Assembly (NCBI RefSeq): GCF_000330505.1
Contig: NW_004443615.1
Coordinates: 359,866 to 423,865, forward strand
DNA from: Entamoeba invadens IP1
Taxonomy: Eukaryota > Evosea > Mastigamoebida > Endamoebidae
Direction of reading: 5' to 3'
DNA: 64,000 nt
A model generated the notes under the pieces. It was given only the letters and a program-made list of their open reading frames with translations, was not told the origin of the DNA and ran no database searches. Each line of letters starts with the position of its first letter. The stretch's first letter is position 1. Made by a program: the position numbers and the translations under genes. Positions 60,990 through 64,000 of the stretch are shown in pieces.

Positions 60990-61250
60990 AGTGGTGAATC
61001 AAAGAAGAGTAGTCTGAATTGAGTTCGTACGAGACGCTTGGGTATTGAACTGCTAGTTAAAAGCCCTCAGTCGGTTTCCAACACCATACGGCCACAGAAA
61101 TGACCTGGTGGTTTTTCTATCCCACTATGTTGGCTTACGCCAACCTCTGTCCTACAGAGCAATCGGGCATCCTCAGACCTTCCCCAGGAATAAGCACAAC
61201 ATGAATGAAGTCGTTGCCTCCCCGAAATCCAAGCTTCCCTTGATTCACAT
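60990..61250 (-). ncRNA. RNA component of nuclear RNase P
   Basis: A G+C-rich island of about 260 bp in A+T-rich DNA. Read on the minus strand it has the landmarks of eukaryotic RNase P RNA. The 5' end GTGAATCAAGGGAAGCTTGG pairs with the 3' end TGATTCAC (P1, 61241-61248 with 60994-61001). GGGAAGGTCTGAG-like GGGGAAGGTCTGAG (conserved region I, 61172-61185) pairs with CTCAATTCAGACTACTCT (region V, about 61006-61023) through GTCTGA/TCAGAC, the universal P4 helix. A GNRA hairpin GTTGGC-GTAA-GCCAAC lies at 61129-61144. Regions I and V are nearly identical to human H1 RNA; the RNase MRP versions differ. It would process tRNA 5' leaders. Exact ends are estimates. Confidence 0.9.
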
Positions 61251-61270
61251 GTAAATGATATGAATTGTTC

Positions 61271-61280
61271 TTTATATACC
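61271..61280 (-). promoter_or_regulatory. TATA box of the RNase P RNA gene
   Basis: GGTATATAAA on the minus strand, 22-31 bases before the predicted RNA start, the position of the TATA box in type 3 RNA polymerase III promoters. Confidence 0.6.
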
Positions 61281-61289
61281 GCAAGGGTT

Positions 61290-62071
61290 TTTTCTCTTTT
61301 TATGTCATATCTTTTAATTGGGTGTTGATTAGTATATTCTATAACATTTTAACCATTATAAGTTAGTATAATTTGGAGAATTTGGAGTTAAAATCCAAAA
61401 AAATGATCTATGAGTCATAAAATTATTTAATAGTTTTAATTAATTTTATTGGTTAAATTATTGTTATTACAATTTTATTTGATATTATTATAATTATTAA
61501 TTAAATCACAAAAGAATTTAAAAAATTTTAAATTATTGTCTTATTCTATTGGTAATAATTACATAATTAATTTACTTATATTGTTATAGTATTTTAATAA
61601 TAATTAAATCTATATAATTAATTTTTTTAAAAAAATGTTTTTTTTAATGATCTATAAATATATATTAGTTCAAGTTTTTTTTTTTAATAATTACCATATT
61701 TATAGTTTTAAGTATTTGAACTAAAAATACAAACCATTAATTAAAACAAAAAAAGTGAATAAAATGAAACAAAAAATAAATAAAATGTTATTAATGATAG
61801 GTTGATGAGGTTTTGATTATAATATTATAATTTTATTATTTTATTATAACAATTCGAACATTTATCACATAGTTTGTGCAAATTTAATTTTTAACATTAA
61901 TTCGCACCTTATTTGTTTTTTACACAAAATTGTGTAAAAAAAAGAAAGTATTTAATGATAATTGGTAATCAGTTGTTTTCCTGTTTTGATACAAGTAAAT
62001 AAACTAAACAATTGAGTAAAATTGTTAAAAAAGAAAGAATAGATAAACCTACAAAACAATAACTAAGAAGT
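61290..62071. other. A+T-rich intergenic DNA
   Basis: About 780 bp between divergent transcription units. It may carry an upstream element of the RNase P gene; none recognised. Confidence 0.4.
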
Positions 62072-62959
62072 ATGTGTGTAACAACGTTTATCAGCAAACA
62101 TCTCTTCTTGTTTTTTGTTGTTCCACAACTGGTGATGGTTTTCTATGCTTTAACAAAAATTGGTCTGAATGAGTGTTATGCTGACAGAGAAGCTTTTAAG
62201 ATGGATGGGATTTTCGCACTTTTAAATCCATACAACTGGACCTTAGTCATTTCCGTCCTCATAATAGGACTTTCTTGTTTAAGAAAAAAAGCTGATGGGA
62301 CACTTGTCTTTGTAGTGAACACTTTGAATCAGTTTTTGAATGGGTATATGTTCCATCGTTCGATATATTATTTTGTTGGGTGTTTCAAAGTATTTCTGAA
62401 CGATAAAACATGTAGTGTAGGAAACAAGAAACTGAATGGCATTAGTGGTCACTTTTTCACTGCAGTATATTTCATGGCTATTTTTATTCGACTGATCAAA
62501 CAGGTCGACTTTCTTCCAAAAACTTCTTCATTAGTGTCGTTTGAGATACCACGTGACAAAACAAGTACTTTTAGAGATATTTTGTTTCACATGTTTCGCC
62601 TTGATGTTACTGGAAAGGGACTCCAAAAATTTGTGTTATATTGTTTGTTGCTTAGTTATTACTTCGTATGTTTGGCCACTACCTGTTTAACGTTGTTTCA
62701 TGGGTATCATACACCACTTCAAGTCATATATGGCATTTTCGTCGGGATTATTTCAATTTTGGTATATGCAGTGTTCCTGTGGGTACCCTTCAAGTATCGA
62801 TCCTTCATTAATCTTTTTCTCATCGTTTTGGCATATTCTTTGTTTTGTATTGTTAGTGGCTATCACATGCGTTTCAGTTATTTCTATATTACTGGAGGCG
62901 TCGCAGTTGTGCTCACCGGTGTACAGCTTCTTACTGAAGCCCACAAGAATGCAGAGTAA
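62072..62959 (+). CDS. FIT2/PAP2-like multi-pass membrane protein
   Basis: A 295-residue protein with six or seven hydrophobic helices. Two motifs suggest the FIT2/SCS3 branch of the lipid phosphatase superfamily: NGISGHFFTAVYF (about 123-135; SGH with the active-site His) and TLFHGYHTPLQVIYGIFVG (about 207-225; second His). FIT proteins sit in the ER, cleave acyl-CoA and help lipid droplets bud. The spacing between motifs is close to FIT2. The KxxxxxxRP motif of classic PAP2 enzymes is not seen. Assignment is moderate. Confidence 0.6.
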   Translation: MCVTTFISKHLFLFFVVPQLVMVFYALTKIGLNECYADREAFKMDGIFALLNPYNWTLVISVLIIGLSCLRKKADGTLVFVVNTLNQFLNGYMFHRSIYYFVGCFKVFLNDKTCSVGNKKLNGISGHFFTAVYFMAIFIRLIKQVDFLPKTSSLVSFEIPRDKTSTFRDILFHMFRLDVTGKGLQKFVLYCLLLSYYFVCLATTCLTLFHGYHTPLQVIYGIFVGIISILVYAVFLWVPFKYRSFINLFLIVLAYSLFCIVSGYHMRFSYFYITGGVAVVLTGVQLLTEAHKNAE

Positions 62960-63124
62960 ACAACTTGTTGATGTTCGCTTTACTATACACTGTACTATAT
63001 TTTATAACAGTTTTACTATATAATTACTATAATAGAGTATTTTCTTTTAACACTCGATGCTATTAGTTTAATAATAATAAATGTACTATACAAAGATTCA
63101 AAGACATAAACAACTGAATTACCT

Positions 63125-63868
63125 TTAGCTTCTTTTGAAAGTAAATTCTCCGAAGGCAGTCTGGTCCACGTTTGGGTCTTTCGACGAGTTAATTTCCTCC
63201 TGTAAGTCGAAGTGTTCGTCTAGAGTTTCTTGGTCGAAGTTGTTCTCTTTGTTAGTGAGGTCTGGCTTAAAGGACGCCTGTATTTTCTTCTGATACAAAT
63301 CGTCCCAATTGAACCCATTCCACCACATATGTGACTTGATTTTCTCGGGAGTATTGAGTCTATCTTCGATCTTCTTTTGTAACATCTTATTAATGAAGTC
63401 TCGACATGGAGGGCTTGCTATGGAAGAACTTGGGAATGCAACATCTGCGTTAAGAATGCGTTGATACAATTGTTGAATGTTATCACTCACAAAAGGAGCT
63501 TGGCCGTGTAACATTTCAAACGTCATGATACCAATTCCCCACCAATCGATAACGTTTGTGTATGGTTGCGCTAAGACAACTTCCGGTGATAAGTATTCTG
63601 GTGTTCCACAAAACGTCTCAGAGCGGTCATCTGACTTCACGTTTTCCTTCGACAACCCAAAATCTGTTAACTTCAAATACCCATCTTCGCACATCAAAAC
63701 GTTCTCGAGCTTAATATCACGATATATCACATTCAACTGGTGTAAGCATTCAATCGCCAAGATGATTTGAGCAATGTAGAATTGTGTTCGCTCCTCCGAA
63801 AACGACTTTTCTAACGTCAGTCGGAAATACATCTCTCCTCCCGGACAGTAATCAATCACGTAATGCAA
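63125..63868 (-). CDS. AGC-family protein kinase, 3' part
   Basis: About 247 residues from the hinge of the kinase domain to the C-terminus: LHYVIDYCPGGEMYF, YRDIKLENVLM, LTDFGLSKENV, activation loop SETFCGTPEYLSPEVV, and WWGIGIMTFEMLHGQAPF. After the domain come the AGC tail (ASFKPDLTNKENNFDQET) and a hydrophobic motif FGEFTF near the end, so it is close to AKT/SGK/S6K kinases. The N-terminal lobe is missing. The frame begins right after an intron acceptor (CAATTAG at 63869-63875), so earlier exons lie beyond or near the window edge. Confidence 0.88.
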   Translation of the reverse strand: MHYVIDYCPGGEMYFRLTLEKSFSEERTQFYIAQIILAIECLHQLNVIYRDIKLENVLMCEDGYLKLTDFGLSKENVKSDDRSETFCGTPEYLSPEVVLAQPYTNVIDWWGIGIMTFEMLHGQAPFVSDNIQQLYQRILNADVAFPSSSIASPPCRDFINKMLQKKIEDRLNTPEKIKSHMWWNGFNWDDLYQKKIQASFKPDLTNKENNFDQETLDEHFDLQEEINSSKDPNVDQTAFGEFTFKRS

Positions 63869-64000
63869 CTAATTGTTATTAACACACTTCTTATGAACAT
63901 CTCTAACTCGTAGATTCTGTTTATACGATCGCACAGATACAGAACAATAATAAAATGTTGTTATTGTAACATAAGCATAGAACATTCCAAGCTTATGTTA
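63869..64000 (-). other. probable intron or upstream exon of the AGC kinase gene
   Basis: Minus-strand sequence ending CAATTAG directly before the kinase exon. I find no donor I trust, nor sequence coding for the kinase N-lobe, so the intron may run past the window. Confidence 0.4.

Noticed and set aside
60990..61250. Alternative reading of the RNA gene as RNase MRP, SRP or a snRNA
   Set aside because: Region I reads GGTCTGAG (P type, not the MRP GTCCCC), and no Sm site or SRP motif is present.
1..64000. CRISPR arrays, prophage, bacterial operons, tRNA clusters
   Set aside because: No direct-repeat array with spacers, no tRNA-like cloverleaf and no co-directional operon structure; the window is eukaryotic.

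Overview
The window looks like nuclear DNA of an Entamoeba species. The non-coding DNA is very A+T-rich, the 3' and 5' flanks are short, and genes lie densely on both strands. Introns are tiny (41-124 nt), mostly start with GTTTGT and often end in TAG. Two genes belong to the BspA-type leucine-rich-repeat family that is expanded in Entamoeba, and one encodes a CXXC-rich transmembrane kinase of the Entamoeba TMK type. Intergenic spaces of 1-2 kb and an apparently intact pogo-like transposon fit E. invadens better than E. histolytica, but the species is an inference. One 100-base run of N (60333-60432) is an assembly gap.

Layout. 1-2.4 kb: a pogo-like DNA transposon with 20-bp terminal inverted repeats and TA target duplications. 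3-11.4 kb: an Arf-like GTPase with a damaged G3 motif, a START-domain protein, VPS33, a secreted GH25-like protein that seems to lack its catalytic acids, a DnaJ C-terminal-domain protein without a J domain, a two-intron cyclin and a D-aminoacyl-tRNA deacylase. 12.5-25 kb: an unknown protein, an ANTH-like protein, a PAP2 phosphatase, proteasome subunit RPN1 (last exon recovered), a tetraspanin (last exon recovered), a BspA-type LRR protein, a pseudokinase-kinase and calreticulin. 25.9-37.3 kb: cyclase-associated protein (CAP), a bacterial-looking HD phosphohydrolase, an unknown protein, a RhoGAP, a 1.9-kb A+T desert, a decayed ORF, a Tc1-derived gene that has probably lost catalysis, and a heat-shock-factor-like protein (two exons). 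37.6-46.5 kb: a plant-type 3-ketoacyl-CoA synthase, a three-exon HUS1, a bacterial-like GHL10 glycosidase, a receptor kinase and ornithine decarboxylase. 46.6-59.7 kb: a ubiquitin protease, a PPR-TrmB methyltransferase fusion, an ABHD17-like pseudohydrolase with a SAM domain, a second LRR protein, a tail-anchored protein, a UBE2J-like E2, a Glo3-motif protein lacking its ArfGAP domain, a small two-TM protein and a nucleoside transporter. 59.7-64 kb: a long A+T-rich stretch that holds the gap and, on the minus strand, a gene for the RNA of nuclear RNase P, followed by a FIT2/PAP2-like membrane protein and the 3' part of an AGC kinase.

Themes. Many genes serve membrane traffic and signalling: VPS33, the Arf-like protein, the Glo3-like protein, ANTH, RhoGAP, CAP, kinases, PAP2 and FIT-like. 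There is no operon logic; neighbours are independent transcription units. Several are degenerate family members with the fold kept but key residues lost: the Arf G3 motif, GH25 acids, ABHD serine, Tc1 acids and kinase lobe 1. The strongest unlisted element is the RNase P RNA gene. The most unusual protein architecture is the PPR-TrmB fusion. Exon joins were deduced by reading frame and family resemblance only; no search could be run.
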